Shown one piece after another: positions 36,781-50,582 of a stretch of DNA of 64,000 nucleotides; within the stretch, counting starts at the first letter, position 1; every line of letters starts with the position of its first letter. The stretch spans positions 806,001 through 870,000 of the forward strand of contig JAGYXB010000437.1 of assembly GCA_022495005.1 (NCBI GenBank), in the 5' to 3' direction. The position numbers were made by a program, and so were the translations under genes. The stretch is from Rhyacophila brunnea (taxonomy: Eukaryota > Arthropoda > Insecta > Trichoptera > Rhyacophilidae). A model generated the notes under the pieces. It was not told the origin of the DNA. It made no database searches and saw nothing but the letters and a program-made list of their open reading frames with translations.

Positions 36781-39050
36781 AAAATTTTGAATAGGTACGA
36801 CTATTTCTATATGACTATACATTTTTTGTTCTCTTACTTAATTTTATGGATAGGTAGATTTTATCTACATAAGTTCACCAGAGGCATTGAGTGTTTATAG
36901 ATGTAATCTTAAACATTATATCCAATATATAAGTACCTACCTAAGTGTAATAAATAATATTTATAAATTAGACTACTACGACGATAAACTATCCTGTAGC
37001 TGTATCATTTTTATATGAACACATTTTAAATCGCTATAGGCAGAATATTAAAATAATAATTTATATAGAAAACATTAAATTAAAATTGAACAGACTGTGA
37101 GTTATTTATTCTAAGTCATTGATCTCATATTATATTGACACTTATTTTGGTTTCATTACATACGGATTATAATGTATCTAAATCAGATAAGAATATGATA
37201 AAGCTTGCTTATAAAAAAGTTCTTCTGTTAAATAAACCAACGTAATAACTAGCCGTTCAACTCGAACATGCCATTGACCTCTATCAAGCGTAATAAATTG
37301 GCAAGTAAATTGTTATTTTCGATCCAAATTAAATGATGAATGGCCAGTTTTTAAGCCCACGATAATAACAAATTATTAGCACAGATTCACATAAATTACA
37401 CGTGGTTTTTTATTTGTTAGTCATTATATTATTATGTATTACGTAACTTTGGCCAAAACTGCCCGTGACTGACGAATTTAAAGCAATGCGCAAATACTAA
37501 CCACAGCTACCGGCGTTAGCTATTCACTGATTGTATGGGAATATGCTTGAAGTAGCAAAATATTAGCAAATGAATAGCATGAAAAATATAGTCCCCAGTG
37601 CATGGAAACCACCAATGGTTATGTCCAGTAGACATTTATGCATGTGTTCTAAATGATTATTACACTATGTACTTATATAAATTGAGTAAGTTAGAATCCA
37701 AAGGGCTACTTTTCAGTTTTGAAATGCTCATCAGCCACTCTCTGTACCTAATGCTCAAATTATGACAAATAAAGTTCTCAGTATATATACTCTATTAATA
37801 TAATGTAATAAAACTATATAATGTAACTTATATCCGCTGATATCAATGTGTAAACGATGGAGAGTAGCTCTTTTGGTTTTAACCTACTCAATTATCATTT
37901 CTTTATCATATTCATATTTACAGTAGATAGCAGTAAGCATATTACCACAAAAATGTTATAAGTATATTTAACCTATTTTTTTTGTATGTATATTGTATAT
38001 GTATTGATAAATCTTTTTATTTCTTTACAGTACGATGCTATAAGTTTTCATACACATTTACGACAAAAATACAGACCAAAAATTTAATTTCACTATTATA
38101 ATACATTGAAATTTTATCGCTTAGACAATATAATTAAATTGTAATACTTATTATCTATAGTAATATATCATAATTAAATTAAAGTTTTACTAGTCAATAT
38201 AACCGTTAAATAATCAAAAAGTATCAAATATGTACTTCAACAATGATTGATTATAAATAAAATTATATGACAATGCCACTGTATCATTGAACAAAAATAA
38301 TAAAAATAATGTAGCATATCATCAAAAGTGTAAATTCAATTTGTGGATAATCACTTCGACTAATGCGACTTTTCACTCTCACTCTTGAGAAAGGGCGAAA
38401 ACTGGAGTTATTTTTATACGCAATAATAATACTAGGTAATATGTCAAGTGGCTCAGTAGACACAAATTTTTGATAATACGGTAGCATTTTGTTCAATGTA
38501 TTTATTTTACTTGTGTCGTTCTAAAAAGATTTCAACGGTTGGACAGAGCAAAAACTTTATTACATAACTTAATAATATAATTTTTATTAGTTTTTCCACT
38601 TTCTTACAAAGTAAAAAGTATTCTGTATAAGTATTTAAACCAGTTTTTATTCCGATAAAATGTTATTTACAAGTCAGAAATGAAAATCAATTACTATTTT
38701 ATCACGTAATGTTTGTTATGTTACGATACTCATTAATTAGAAGAAAAACGTGTGTGACAAATAGTTATATCAGAAGCAGAAGCAAGAACTTGCTTATTTT
38801 GCGTCACATTTCATAGGTCCATCGACCATATGACGGTCAATCTCATTTAGGGTAACCATAATAATCTAAATACCCACACGTCTTTTTTAAGGATAATATT
38901 ATTTTGGCTTTGAAATAAAACACCAGTTATATTTTTTACATATTGAATAAACTTTATAATTATTTATACAGCCGGGGAGTAAAACTGCATAAGTCATAAA
39001 ATTTCATTTTTCGTTTTATTACCAGTCTAATTTTATTTGAAAATGTTATA
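36781..39050. other. Intergenic AT-rich DNA, nothing recognised
   Basis: Only short frames. No repeat was matched elsewhere in the window. Confidence 0.45.
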
Positions 39051-39573
39051 CAGTAATACCTCGACTTACGCGAACTCAGAGTTACGCGGTTTTTTTATTC
39101 GATACTTCAGACCTAGTTCCACTAGAAAACCATATATGACAATTGTTAGCTTGACATAAGATTCTGATATTAGCTCAATTCCTACTTAATTAAAAAGGGT
39201 TTACAAAATTTAGAAAACATACACTCTAACAAAGAACGCATTATAGCTAAAAAGCAAAGAATAAACAAATTATTAGTTTGCTACGAAGAAATTCTGCGTG
39301 AAAAAAAACAAGGCATTATGTCGTCAGACGAATTTCTTAGATTTTATGAATCTATCGACATCTAAATAACTTGTTACGTAACTCATTTATTTGAGATATT
39401 TTTTACATAATTTATGTACAAAGAACTGTAGCTTTATTAAATACTTTTCTTATAAACTAGTGTTTATGTTAGGCCTTGATCCTAATTAAAAAAATATATA
39501 TCCAAAGTTGTACCCCGACTTACACGAATTCACCCACCCACACCCACCTATCGCGAACTTTGGGATATTACTG
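39051..39573 (+). mobile_element. pogo/Tigger-like DNA transposon relic
   Basis: The ends are CAGTAATACCTCGACTTACG (39051) and, on the other strand, CAGTAATATCCCAAAGTTCG, with a TA on each side, as in the Tc1/mariner superfamily. The interior (39213-39365) reads 'AKKQRINKLLVCYEEIL' and 'GIMSSDEFLRFYESIDI' followed by a stop, the last part of a pogo-type transposase. The DNA-binding and DDE regions are deleted, so the element is non-autonomous. Confidence 0.75.
39213..39365 (+). pseudogene. C-terminal remnant of a pogo-like transposase
   Basis: A 50-codon frame ends in TAA within the 523-bp element. It is Lys/Glu-rich, helical in character, and lacks a start codon. Assignment rests on its position inside pogo-type inverted ends. 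Confidence 0.5.
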
Positions 39574-39575
39574 TA

Positions 39576-40387
39576 CTACAAAAAAACTTAATTACGTAAG
39601 AAAATGAGAGTTAAAAAATTCACAAATCAGATTTTTGTGATTATTTAAAAAAAAATATATATATATATATTCATTGGAATATAGTTATAATTATTTGTTA
39701 CTGGATTTGTTTCATTCTGTTAAATTTGTAACGTTGTAGTGTTAAAATTTTTTTTCAAAGTTCAGAAAAAATACGTTCACTAAATTATTTAATTTTTTAA
39801 CTCATTTATGTTCCACTCGGCCTCAGATTTTTAACTATAGATACAAGTTATAGGTATAGGTTCAAGTAATAAGTCGGTACGTTTTGGTAATAAATAATAA
39901 TTTTCTTCTTGGTCATTTACTAACTACTAAACTACGTAACTAAGTAAAAATGTAGCTATTTTATAGGACTTTCCACACCTCACGATCCTCTGCCTTTTTT
40001 GAGGCAGGGTAATGACTATGTCTAATAAGATCCTTCACAGTCCCGCTCTCTTACCCACTGACGCTATTCTTCTTCTCCGTTTTCACCGATGGTTACTTAA
40101 AGCCAGGAGTCTTTCTAGATTATCTAATTCACTAAGAACAATGTATAAAAAATGTATAATACGTTTTAGATTTATTAGACTGTTGACAGTCGTTTTTTTT
40201 ATTTCGGGTAACTGGATGATCGATTTGGTGCATTCTATACTATATCTAAATAATTGACATCATCACCACCTGTGAAAGATTATATAAAACATATTATTTA
40301 TACACTATCAATATAAAGGTACCAACTATTTCCTATTATGATGATGTAAGTATATCTATAATTAATATATGTATACACAAGTATAAT
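39576..40387. other. Intergenic DNA; contains an unassigned GC-richer patch
   Basis: 39970-40110 (CACACCTCACGATCCTCTGC ... CAGTCCCGCTCTCTTACCC) is richer in G+C and looks like a fragment of a dispersed repeat. The 81-codon frame there has no recognisable domain. Confidence 0.3.
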
Positions 40388-40829
40388 ATGAGTTGTCCAG
40401 GTGCAAAACCTGCTATCCACATAATTTTACGATTTTGAGGTTTTGGTACCCCTGTATTCTGCTCGTTTCAGGCTACACGTATATGGGCTAGAGGTTACAC
40501 ACATATGAAACGATCTGCAAACCACTGCATAAACCTTATAAAATTATGTTTGAAAAATCCAGTCGGTTGCAAAACCTGCTATATTTCTGATGATCTTGGT
40601 TGCAGTTAGGGTGCAAAACCTGTCATATTCAGATTTTAAACCCTAATATGTTTTATTTGAAAGCCTGATTACAAAATGCTTTTGTGTACCAACGAAATAT
40701 ATATATATTTTTAAATTTTCTAAATAAAAGCATAATGATATCTTGCCTAGAAGTGTCAAAAACAGTTTTTATCATTTTGCCAAAAATCTGTTAAACACGT
40801 TTAGCAGGCTTTGCATCTGGACGACTCAT
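40388..40829. mobile_element. Non-autonomous DNA element with subterminal GGTGCAAAACCTGC repeats
   Basis: The ends are inverted (ATGAGTTGTCCAGGTGCAAA; other strand ATGAGTCGTCCAGATGCAAA). The word GGTGCAAAACCTGCTA at 40400 recurs at about 40565 and 40610 in direct orientation and once inverted at the right end. There is no coding capacity. Confidence 0.6.
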
Positions 40830-41142
40830 ATAGGTATATTATTGTATTAATATTTTCAACGAAACATTTTATATACATAATTTGTTATCGGCAAGCTTTA
40901 AATCAATGATGAGTTACAATACAATTGATATTTTTTATACAGCCAGATTCCATTTTAATAATTTAAATTGTCACTGTGTAATTAGATACATTAATAATAT
41001 ACTTGCTACATTTTCTTTCGAAAAAAGTATAGACTTGTTTTATCATTAGGTTGAAATTGGCCAAAATATAATAAAAATAATATCATAGTTTTATATGCAT
41101 GCATTTGTAGTAAAGTAACCGTTTCTTAGAAATAGAGACCAT
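40830..41142. other. Intergenic AT-rich DNA, nothing recognised
   Basis: No frame or repeat found. Confidence 0.5.
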
Positions 41143-41475
41143 CAGTTGTTTATTTTCCCAAGGTGCAGAACCAACCTGCCACTGGTAATGCCAATTGGGA
41201 GAGCGATAACTATGTTCAACAAAATTGCTTCGGGTGTTGATATATTCCACCTACGTGAGAATGAGTTTAGGTGGATGTTGTTTTATAAATTCTTAAAATA
41301 GGGTCTGCTTAACTCATCCGGTGTACTTCCTTGTACCTATCTAATTTATCTACTGATCTATCTCTTTTTTTATGTAATACTGTTATATTTATATATCTTT
41401 GTTTCTAAATGTCATGTTGTGAACGTCTTAAACTTATAATTTGTAATGTCCACAATATGTTAAAAAAAAAAAATT
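41143..41475 (+). mobile_element. 5'-truncated LINE 3' end, second copy of the 21.5-22.4 kb family
   Basis: From GTGCAGAACCAACCTGCCAC onward it matches 22018-22330, including the last codons (GGTGGATGTTGTTTTATAAA), the stop and the 3' tail with GTCATGTTGTGAACG. It ends in an A-rich run. It carries only the last ~45 codons. Confidence 0.75.
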
Positions 41476-42768
41476 AATTAATTAAAGTCGCCGTAAAGTA
41501 AAGTTATGTACCCTTAATAAGTTGAATGAATATGTTACAACTTACAACCATTTTTCATACAAAAATATATGCAAAATTAATTTAAATTTAAAAATTATTT
41601 TCGCTTCCTAATTTGATTCGTACCTACAATATTACATTATGTATGCCGGTACACCAGTGTGCAATTAAAAAAAACATTATTGGAATAATAATTTACATAT
41701 TACATCCCACAACATATTTAAAAGAACATGGCATGTACTACACTACAGTCATGAATTTGAATAATTTATTGAATTCATCATATTGATTTATTAGATAATA
41801 ATAAACAATCCCCAAATCACGAATACAATAATATATTGATATATGTAGTTAAAATGTAAATAAATCTACCATTATTAATTTGTGTATTATGTTATTAAAG
41901 GAAAATTGACACCACCATTTTAATAAATATTAAATTGTAGACATATTTAGATATTTAAATAGTAACAAAACGACTGAATATAAAAAAATGTCACTCAATA
42001 AATTAACAAGTAAGTTTACATAATATAAGTAAGTAATTGAATTTGATAACAGTGTAGCTTTATTTACAATACTTATTGACTATCTTATAGTACAACGTGA
42101 TCAAATTGCTTTATTACGCCAACAGGTAAGCATTGTTAAACGCAATTGTTTTACGTAACTCCATACAGGTGGTAAATATTAATTGAATTGTCATAAACAG
42201 ATGACAAGCCACATTCTTAACAATTAAACTTTCATTTATAAAAAAAGATGTCAGGAATAATAAATGTGAACACAAAATGCGCTTTAGCAATTAAAAAATT
42301 AGAGGAACATTAATCAATAATTAAAATATTGAGCATTTAGAAAGGTGATTTTCGACAAGACGTGCTGTGAAAGTGTCAAAATATGCGTGTGAAGAAAAAA
42401 ACATTTTCTCTTCATTATGCATCTATGAAAGTATGTAATATGTTGTTACCTGTTGTAACAATAATATATAATAAATCTCAAAGACAGTATGTTTCAACTC
42501 AGATTTGTACCTTAATTATTATATAATTCAGAGCCAATTTTACTTTTGAAGCTATTAATAACATACATCTAAAATTTACATGAAAAACTTTTGTGTGCGT
42601 TTTATTGAAAGTGTATTTTTAAACATAAGATACACCGGATTTTATGTACATAATTATAAACTTTGAATCATGTTCCATAAAAATTTTTCATGAACTTATA
42701 AATAAAACTAACCAAACCTTAATATTCAGGTAGATATCTACAAATTTTTTAAAAAACAATTTCTTTTA
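41476..42768. other. Intergenic AT-rich DNA, nothing recognised
   Basis: No supported frame or matched repeat. Confidence 0.5.
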
Positions 42769-43402
42769 TTCAACGAATAATTCACAAGATTTGAAAATAT
42801 AACATTCCATATATTGAACATACTGACATAACTTGAAAATACCTAAAATATAATATGTCTACTAGAAAAAAATCACATTTGAAAAAAATACTATGTTCGA
42901 CTGGGTTTGAACCCGTATATCCACTAGTATAGCGCCAATATGCTTTAACTAATTAAGTTAATTGCGATAATTTAAACTAGTAGGTTGAATATATGAAATG
43001 CTTATCAAATTATTATTGACTATCAGTTTTTGTGTTTTAGAAATGGTTTATTAAAAATTGTCAGCAAGTTCAAGTGTGCGTTATAACTAAATATTAGGCG
43101 AGAGCCGGACGTCGATTAGTAATAAAGGTAATTATTATTCCTTGATTTAAAACACAAAAACCGATAGTCAATAAAAACGCAATTTGATAAGCATTTAATG
43201 TAAGACCTATATTATCGCAATTAGGTAGGAGATTTGTAGCTTAATTAGTTAAAGCATATTGGCAAGATATCAGTGGATGTACGGATTTAAAATCCCGTCG
43301 AGCATCGTATTTTTTTTAAATGTGATTTTTTTTTAGTGGTTAGATATCTGAGGTGTTTTCAAGTTATGTTCGTTCAATATCTACGCATTTTTAAGATTTA
43401 GA
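42769..43402. repeat. Palindromic SINE-like element with a tRNA-type head in each arm
   Basis: The left arm (about 42769-43050, - strand) and right arm (about 43140-43402, + strand) are inverted copies. Each has box-A-like TTAATTAGTTAAAGCATATT and a box-B-like word (left GGGTTCAAACCC; right degenerate GGATTTAAAATCCC). The inversion continues past the heads (ATGCTTATCAAATT / AATTTGATAAGCAT and TTGACTATCAGTTTTTG / CAAAAACCGATAGTCAA) to a spacer at about 43050-43140. The tails match the SINE-like tail at 1280-1414. Confidence 0.65.
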
Positions 43403-44215
43403 AGATATTTAATCTTATTCTAATTTTATGATACTTGATCAGACTGGGTAAAGAGATATTCAAGGTCGTCACATAATGTATATTTTTTTTAATTTGATAA
43501 ATATTTTTTTTAAATCAAAAACTTTCGAATCTAATAGATTATTATGCCTCACAAAAATAGCGTAGGTTTATTAAAATTTTTAAATACTCAATAAATACAT
43601 GCACATGTTTTATGTAAAGTACTTATGTAGAGGCAAAGTAACACGTTATAAAACTCAACGAATACACCGCATTCAAATTAACATAAATTCTACTTTTTAT
43701 AGGAGCGGTTTAGCTCATACAGAAGTAATGTTGACTGCAGTTTACAAGTCACAATAGAGAATTTTAATCAATCATATATGTATACAATGCTGTTACAAGT
43801 AGCATTTTTTTGCAAATTGACCTGCGGGTAAGATAAGATATTCTGTCAACATTAACAAGTATCTTATATTCAATCGATAAAGTTTCTCTTTAAGTTGTTT
43901 TTTTAATTTATCAGCACTTGTATCAATTAATTTTATTCTTCGCAAAACTCGTTGATATGGAATTAATTGTATAATAAAATGTAGAGTTTATTACATACGG
44001 AATAGCGTTATATTTTAAATAGTCATAAAATATTTTACTATATCTATTCGTTTAATAGTTTATGTGAGTGTATGCTATAATTGACGTTGATGATAGTGTG
44101 TGAACTATACTTAAAATCAGTATAAGCAATAGGCGTAGCAGGGTCTGGATGAAACTAAGTTTTAGTCACATGAACATCACTGTTGCATTCTACTCATTCA
44201 CTAAATGACTAATTA
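43403..44215. other. Intergenic AT-rich DNA, nothing recognised
   Basis: No supported frame or matched repeat. Confidence 0.5.
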
Positions 44216-44219
44216 CTCA

Positions 44220-44720
44220 ACGCGTGCATGCTTGAGTTTCTTTCTACTACCCATCACGTCTCCAAACCCATCATGTAGGTGTATACGATCGCGTAACGGA
44301 CGTAAGGTGCCCTTCAAAGTAGTGCTGATTGTATCCCAGGAGAAACTACCCAATATCTTGCTTGGCTTGCATTAGACCTAGACTATATGATTTCTGCTTT
44401 GATACAGTAAATTTCGGTCAATTCTTGACGTAAAATGCCGCTAATTTTAAAAGCTGAGAAATCTTCCCTTGTAGATACCTAGTCGCAATCGCTGACCGGA
44501 CCGACTTGTGAAGCTCTTCCCTTGTAGCTTTCCTTTCCTATGAGGACATCCGAAAAGGATGTGATCGGCATCTAATTCGTCACATAAGCAAGTCGGTGAT
44601 TCTAGAAACACGTACATATCACCTGTTTTGCTAGATGGATAAGAGACGTGGCATCTTACAAAAGCTTGTCGACTATGGAGTTTTGAAAATTGATATCGCA
44701 ACCGTATTAGAAAACACACT
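44220..44720 (-). mobile_element. Degraded LINE 3' coding fragment
   Basis: A 90-codon - strand frame (44447-44719) reads 'FSKLHSRQAFVRCHVSY' and 'SPTCLCDELDADHILFGCPH', the post-RNase H zinc-binding end of insect LINE proteins (C-x-C-x-n-H-x4-C pattern). The GC-richer sequence continues to 44220 without an open frame. Confidence 0.55.
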
Positions 44721-47700
44721 GGTATGATAACAATCCATTGAATTTTACAGTTAACAAATAGGTAGATAAAAAATACAACTTGTGATGTGATCTAATCGAA
44801 GGTATCAAATTCGTATTGTACGTACCGATTCAGAGGCAAAAATTCTATTAATTAATTTGGATACTGAGAGCAAACTTAAAAATATCTCATGAGCATTGAG
44901 TTTTTGAAAATATCGATATGACATAATTAAAATTTTACAAGAGAGATAACAAAAAGCTCTATAAGCACAATCATGGAAATAAACTAAAAAAAATGCATTA
45001 CTTTGCATTATCTAAATAAAAGGTAGTTAGAGATACAGTATAACCATGGGTTTGTATTAGTTCCGATATGATGACTGATTACTATGTATATTGGAGTTAT
45101 TATCGGTCTTTTTAAAATGAAATAATGTCACATCGCAATTAAATATAATATACACGAACCAAAAATATTAAAAACAAAAAAACACACACACATTTCGACA
45201 CAAATGCCACATCGTAAGTTTTACATTTCAACGATGTCATGTGGAAAGAAAGAAAATAAGATGTTTGATTTCAAATGAGTTTACAACGCATTTAAACACA
45301 TCCAATTACGTTGGAGATGATTTAACTGTTGAAATTATAGTAGTAGTATTAGTTATAATTTAACAAATTACTTAATATCAGTTTGTAATCATATACGAGT
45401 TACACGACGTTCACTTACATGTTGCAATATAAAAAAAACTATTGAATGTACAAAGCTTTGCTGATAAATTACCTTTTTTTATCATTTTCTGCATTAACTT
45501 AACAAACTATAAATTAATACAATATCTTTTTTAAATAAATCTATAAATGTTACGTGTAGTTACATGAAAAATGTATGCAATCACTATTACAAGTTGTAGT
45601 ACATTTACACATTAGGCGTTGAAGTAAAAACATGCATTCATATTATGTTTTATTAAAATAGAATTAAATAAAAATAAAATATAAATTATTGATATGCTAA
45701 TTCCTACAAGTATCATTTCATTAATATGTATGCGTCTTAGATACATAATAAATATATATAATTATGCGTGAATTGAAAATGCATCGGGTGCATAAAAATG
45801 GTGATACATTACAGGCAAACAATTTTTAAATATAATAAATAATATTATTACATACCTAATTGTAAAACGTCTGTTAATATTATCTTGATTCAGGAATGAT
45901 TCATATGCCCTGTATTTGCCCGAAGAATTGAATTGTGTATATATAATAAATTAAATGTAATAATACCTCATTTACACGTGGATGGATTTACTGCTGACAA
46001 TGTAACACGCACGTGTAAACACGTATTATCATGTAAATTGCAAGATTGCGTTAATAATGATAAACCTAATGTAATAATGTGGAAACGGGATACACCAGCA
46101 ACTAATTTCCTGATATAAATTAAAAATAATATATTATATTCTATAGTTAAAAGTTTGATCCATGTCCAATTTTACCGAAAATTAATTAAGTACTTAGGTA
46201 CATATTGTATGCCCAAATTATTATGTCTTTCACTGCCTATCTTATTTTTAGTCTATTCATAATAAAAACAGTAAATTATTAAAAACACAACGATAGTAGG
46301 GGCAAGTCGTGTACATTTGGATATTTTGTATTTTTCTACATTCATGATTTTTTTCCTCAACAACGAAACGTGATGAAAGAAAAATAATTTTGTATGTAAT
46401 ATATTTATCAATAAATTGTTTATAAAGCTCATATATTTCAATATATAAAACATTACCTTACTCTTCAGTAACATATTTTTTTTTCTGAAAACGTGATTTA
46501 GATATGCGTGTACCTTTGAACATTAATTGTACCTGCGGATGCGCTAATTAAAAACAGGTTAATAGTGACAATACAATGACGAATTAATATGAAATCACAC
46601 AGTATTTAATTGCATTTACCTAAAAGTCTTCTTTTTGGAGTTAACATACGCTGGGTCTCGGTTACATGTAATTTCATTCGGCTGACTTCATGATATATAA
46701 TAAATATATAGTCATATTATGACGATATAATGAAACTCAAAATATAGCAATTGAAACACCTGTTACATGCTATTTTATACAATACACTTAATTATGTATG
46801 ACTTTGCGTTTGCACAATGCTTTTTGAACTAAGTTTTTCTTGTATTTCTTTGTTTGTCTATTGTTAAATAATATATTCCTAATTACATACATGATTATTG
46901 TTATACGTACTCATATTACGTTCTTACAACTACTAGATAATATTTTTTTTCACAAGGCTTTATTCTAAGATCATGATGATTCTTGAATTAATGTATTCCA
47001 CTAGTGGCTAGGCTAAAACAAGATATTGAATGTTCCTCCGGGCAAAAATATTAGCACACTGTAGCTTGTTTGTTCTATACAATAATCAAATAAATGCATG
47101 TCAGCTTTGCTACCACGATGACTAAATAATACTTAAACAGTGTTATCAAGTAATAATAATATTATGGAATAATGTCGCAATATCCTCCTATTAGATACAC
47201 CTGTATAAAATAATGTATATATTTTGTAAATACGAAGACCAACTGAAGTAAATATAAATACATATTATTATTATGTGTAATTTAAAGTGATTCTTCGAAA
47301 TTAATTAAAAAAAAATGATTTAATCGATTATTTTTGAAAAGCAAAATATTCAAATAATGTAAGAGGAGCCATGTATTTAGTGTTTCCTCTAACGATTATA
47401 AGATAAAAATAGACTTTTTATATACCACATTTTAAATTTTCTGTTGAATCATATAAACTTGACAATTCTATGTATTAATAAAAACTTTTTATTGTACTTA
47501 ACAGAAATACTGAATAAATATAGAATACTGAAATGTCATTTTGACATTTCATATTGATTTTCATAGTAACGCACATATATATTAATAATTTAGTTGCTAA
47601 GACACCCTTAGCAACCAACAATAATAACTTTCCATACAAAACAGAATTAATTGAAAATGAATTCAATTCTGCTTAAAAATGGCTAAAAGTAATAAAATAA

Positions 47701-47745
47701 TGCATTGTCGTCGTGTTCTGATATATTCTAAAAGTTTCAAATATC
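44721..47745. other. Intergenic AT-rich DNA, nothing recognised
   Basis: Short AT-driven frames only. Confidence 0.5.
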
Positions 47746-48080
47746 GGGAAGTCTAGTCGGGAAGTAAGTTAAAAATCTTCAATCGTCCAATACAAATCTT
47801 GGACAAACAAAAAAAAAATATACTGGACACACAGGAAAAAATCTGTACCGGACAAACAAGAATACGAGCTAATAAAAACGTGGTAAAAAATAGAGAAAGA
47901 TCTTGTATTTGGTTCCAAACATAAGATTTATGAAAGGTTTTTATGAAATCGACCCCATCCCCAGTATGTAGAGGAAGTAGAAAAGGACTTACAGACTCAC
48001 GGTGTATCCAACTGACGTTTCAATTAAAAAGAAAAGGAGATGATCGAGAGCAATTTTGGAGACGGTCAGGATCTATAATA
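47746..48080. repeat. Dispersed repeat related to 59790-59880, plus a possible LINE scrap
   Basis: GGACAAACAAGAATACGAGC (about 47858) and the following AAAAACGTGGTAAAA recur as GACAAATAAAAATACGAGC near 59840. At about 48035 'KRKGDDREQFWRR' on the + strand resembles a LINE C-terminus but is too short to assign. Confidence 0.35.
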
Positions 48081-48770
48081 TATACTATGCTGTAATGTTT
48101 TTTTATTAATAATAAAAGGAGATGTATAAAAGAGTAATAGATTGATTGAGGAAGTGTCCATTTATAAGAGTCGTGCAATAACATTAACTAAAATTGCAAT
48201 ATGTTTTTTTTTCAATATAATATTATTTCATAGTTTATTCAAACCCAGTCTTAAAATAGAAGACATATTTTTTCAAACAATTATTCACGGTTTGTTACTT
48301 TGTAGACATCTCATTTCCTCCGATTTGAATATATTTATCCTTGGCCAGCCTTAAACGTCTGCGACCCTGTGTGTCAGTCATTCACATAATAATCCCAAGT
48401 CATCAAAAACAATTGAATCCGTTTTGTGATTCCATTCACCTCTGAACCAGCGTATCCAATTAATACCTTTGTTTGCTAATACCTTTGATACTTTAACTTT
48501 TCAATGTTAGCTGTTTATAATATGTTAATACATTATTAAGTTGACATCAATAATTACACGGTATAATTCTGACGTAGGCGAAATACATTTGAAACAATTT
48601 ATTAGGTAGGTATTAGGTTTAGTATTAGGAACTTATTTATAATTTAATGTTTTAACTGAAACCCTCTATCATATCTCAACATTTATTTCTGAATGAAGAT
48701 CCGTTCGTTGTTCACGCCCTCTCAATTGTATAAAAAAAACTGTATAATTTTTCTGACCAATTTCCAAATA
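48081..48770. other. Intergenic DNA, nothing recognised
   Basis: No supported frame. Confidence 0.45.
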
Positions 48771-49060
48771 TCAGGGAACATTTTTTGATTTTCTCAACGT
48801 TCTCCAAAACATGTAGAAGTCGCATCTGTATTCTGTATTGTTCAAATTTAGGGCATTATACCACGACATGTGCAATGTTCTTATACATTTTTCATATTCA
48901 CCGCAAAGTCGTGAATGGCTTTTCCCCATGAAGATTTGAATTTTTATACCCATTATGTGACCTGATCTTAGTATTAATATCAACTTGGACTTATTTATTC
49001 TCAGAGGTAATTCCATAAAACAAATCACTGGGCAAGAAAATGGTAAAAAATTCATAATAA
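48771..49060 (-). mobile_element. Degraded LINE 3' coding fragment, same family as 58.5-59.1 kb
   Basis: A - strand frame reads 'INKSKLILILRSGHIMGIKI' then 'HSRLCGEYE', which parallels 'RNELKLILRLKTGHTMGKKF' and 'ESQLCDECY' of the + strand LINE at 58590. Several Cys/His positions are lost, so it is an old copy. Confidence 0.55.
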
Positions 49061-50110
49061 TTCACTTCAAAAATAATTGCTTGATATTTTTGAGAAGGCA
49101 TTTTTAATAAAATAACGGAACAATTAAATATTAGGCATTCTCTGGAAGTTACTTATTATTAATTAACTTGGTGTAAACCTTTTTCATAGTAACATACCAT
49201 TGATAATATTGAATAGAAATTCTGGTTGCAATATCTTTTCTCTAATCTATTTTTATAAGTACATAATTGTAATAATGTAACTATTTGTTTTTCATATAAT
49301 AATTGATTATTTTCAAGACTACATGAATAAACTTTTTTCCCTTATTTATATAATTACTTTATTTACAAAAATAGTTATTAAAATATAGAAAAAAGAAGAT
49401 TTAATACTTTTTTATTAGTAAAGTACCCATATATTATAATTATAACTGAAATAATTATTGAATACAATTCCACACTTATTTTATTTTAAAATAATAATGT
49501 AATTATACTACTCCAAAATAAACACTTTAAATATGGTCAGGACTGGTTGTTTTGGATCACCACTTCACAGAATCATAAGTGCATTAGTAATCTTAACGGT
49601 ATTTGGCGTAGAATGGTTGTTAGCCATTTGATCAACCAATTTGATCCTTGCTCTAAATCAAGCACGTATAAAAAAACAATACTTATATGATTTTCCATAT
49701 GTAAGATCTAATCTTCTCGGATACGGGTACCTTACGAATTACGCCACCGTAGGGCCATTGTTGATTATTTCAATAGAAATTAATATTAATAGTTTATTTC
49801 AGAGGCTAATGCTAGGATATATACATATTATATTTCAGGAATAACTTCGAACAATGGCGGACTATATACGCAAGGAGACGAAAACTCATATAAAAGCCAT
49901 AAAAATCCTATTTAACCTATCAAGCTCTAATTAATTATGAATTTACAATGTGGACAAAGTAGGTTACTGACACAATGACACAATGAATATGCTTCTTAAT
50001 ACGTCCTCCAAAAATTAGTGGAGAGATATAACTAAGACTGAGATGCATGGAATGTGAGAAATTAATATACGCAATTTTTTCACGTTTATCATCGCTTGAA
50101 AAAAAACAAA
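49061..50110. other. Intergenic AT-rich DNA, nothing recognised
   Basis: No supported frame or matched repeat. Confidence 0.45.
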
Positions 50111-50440
50111 TATGTTGCGTGTAGGACTAGTGACGGCTGACACTTAGCCCTTGGTTAGCCTACAAGCGGCCAGGTCGAGCGGAGCTGAAAAATGTATGGG
50201 GACCACCCTGAAAGCGCGGAGAGTGAGCGGTAGACAGTCTGGCCGCTCGTCGAATTTGCAGCGTTTCCAGCGGCTTATAAGCGGTGTGTCAAACAAAATT
50301 GACTGTTCCCCTCGCCCTTCGTTTGCCCGACTTCCAAAAACGTCTGCAATCGGTAGCGTTGGGAAGCCGCTGCTATATTTAATTCGGATCACAAAACATT
50401 TTGTGTTTTACGCGCGTCTTAGTTTGCTATTCATTTTTAT
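50111..50440. other. GC-rich island, function unknown
   Basis: About 300 bp of clearly higher G+C (TAGCCTACAAGCGGCCAGGT, GTCTGGCCGCTCGTCG) in AT-rich DNA. Frames of 82 and 97 codons exist on opposite strands, but neither has a recognisable motif. It could be a promoter, a repeat or an old exon. Confidence 0.3.
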
Positions 50441-50582
50441 TTGAAGGAAAATACCTACTAAACCCATAGTATTATAAATTACACTAGCATGTACCTATAC
50501 TTTAAGTTTTTTTTAAATATGTACAGGTATAAATAATCTAATCCATTTAAGTTTTGTACTATGTATTCCGTTTGAGTCGTTT

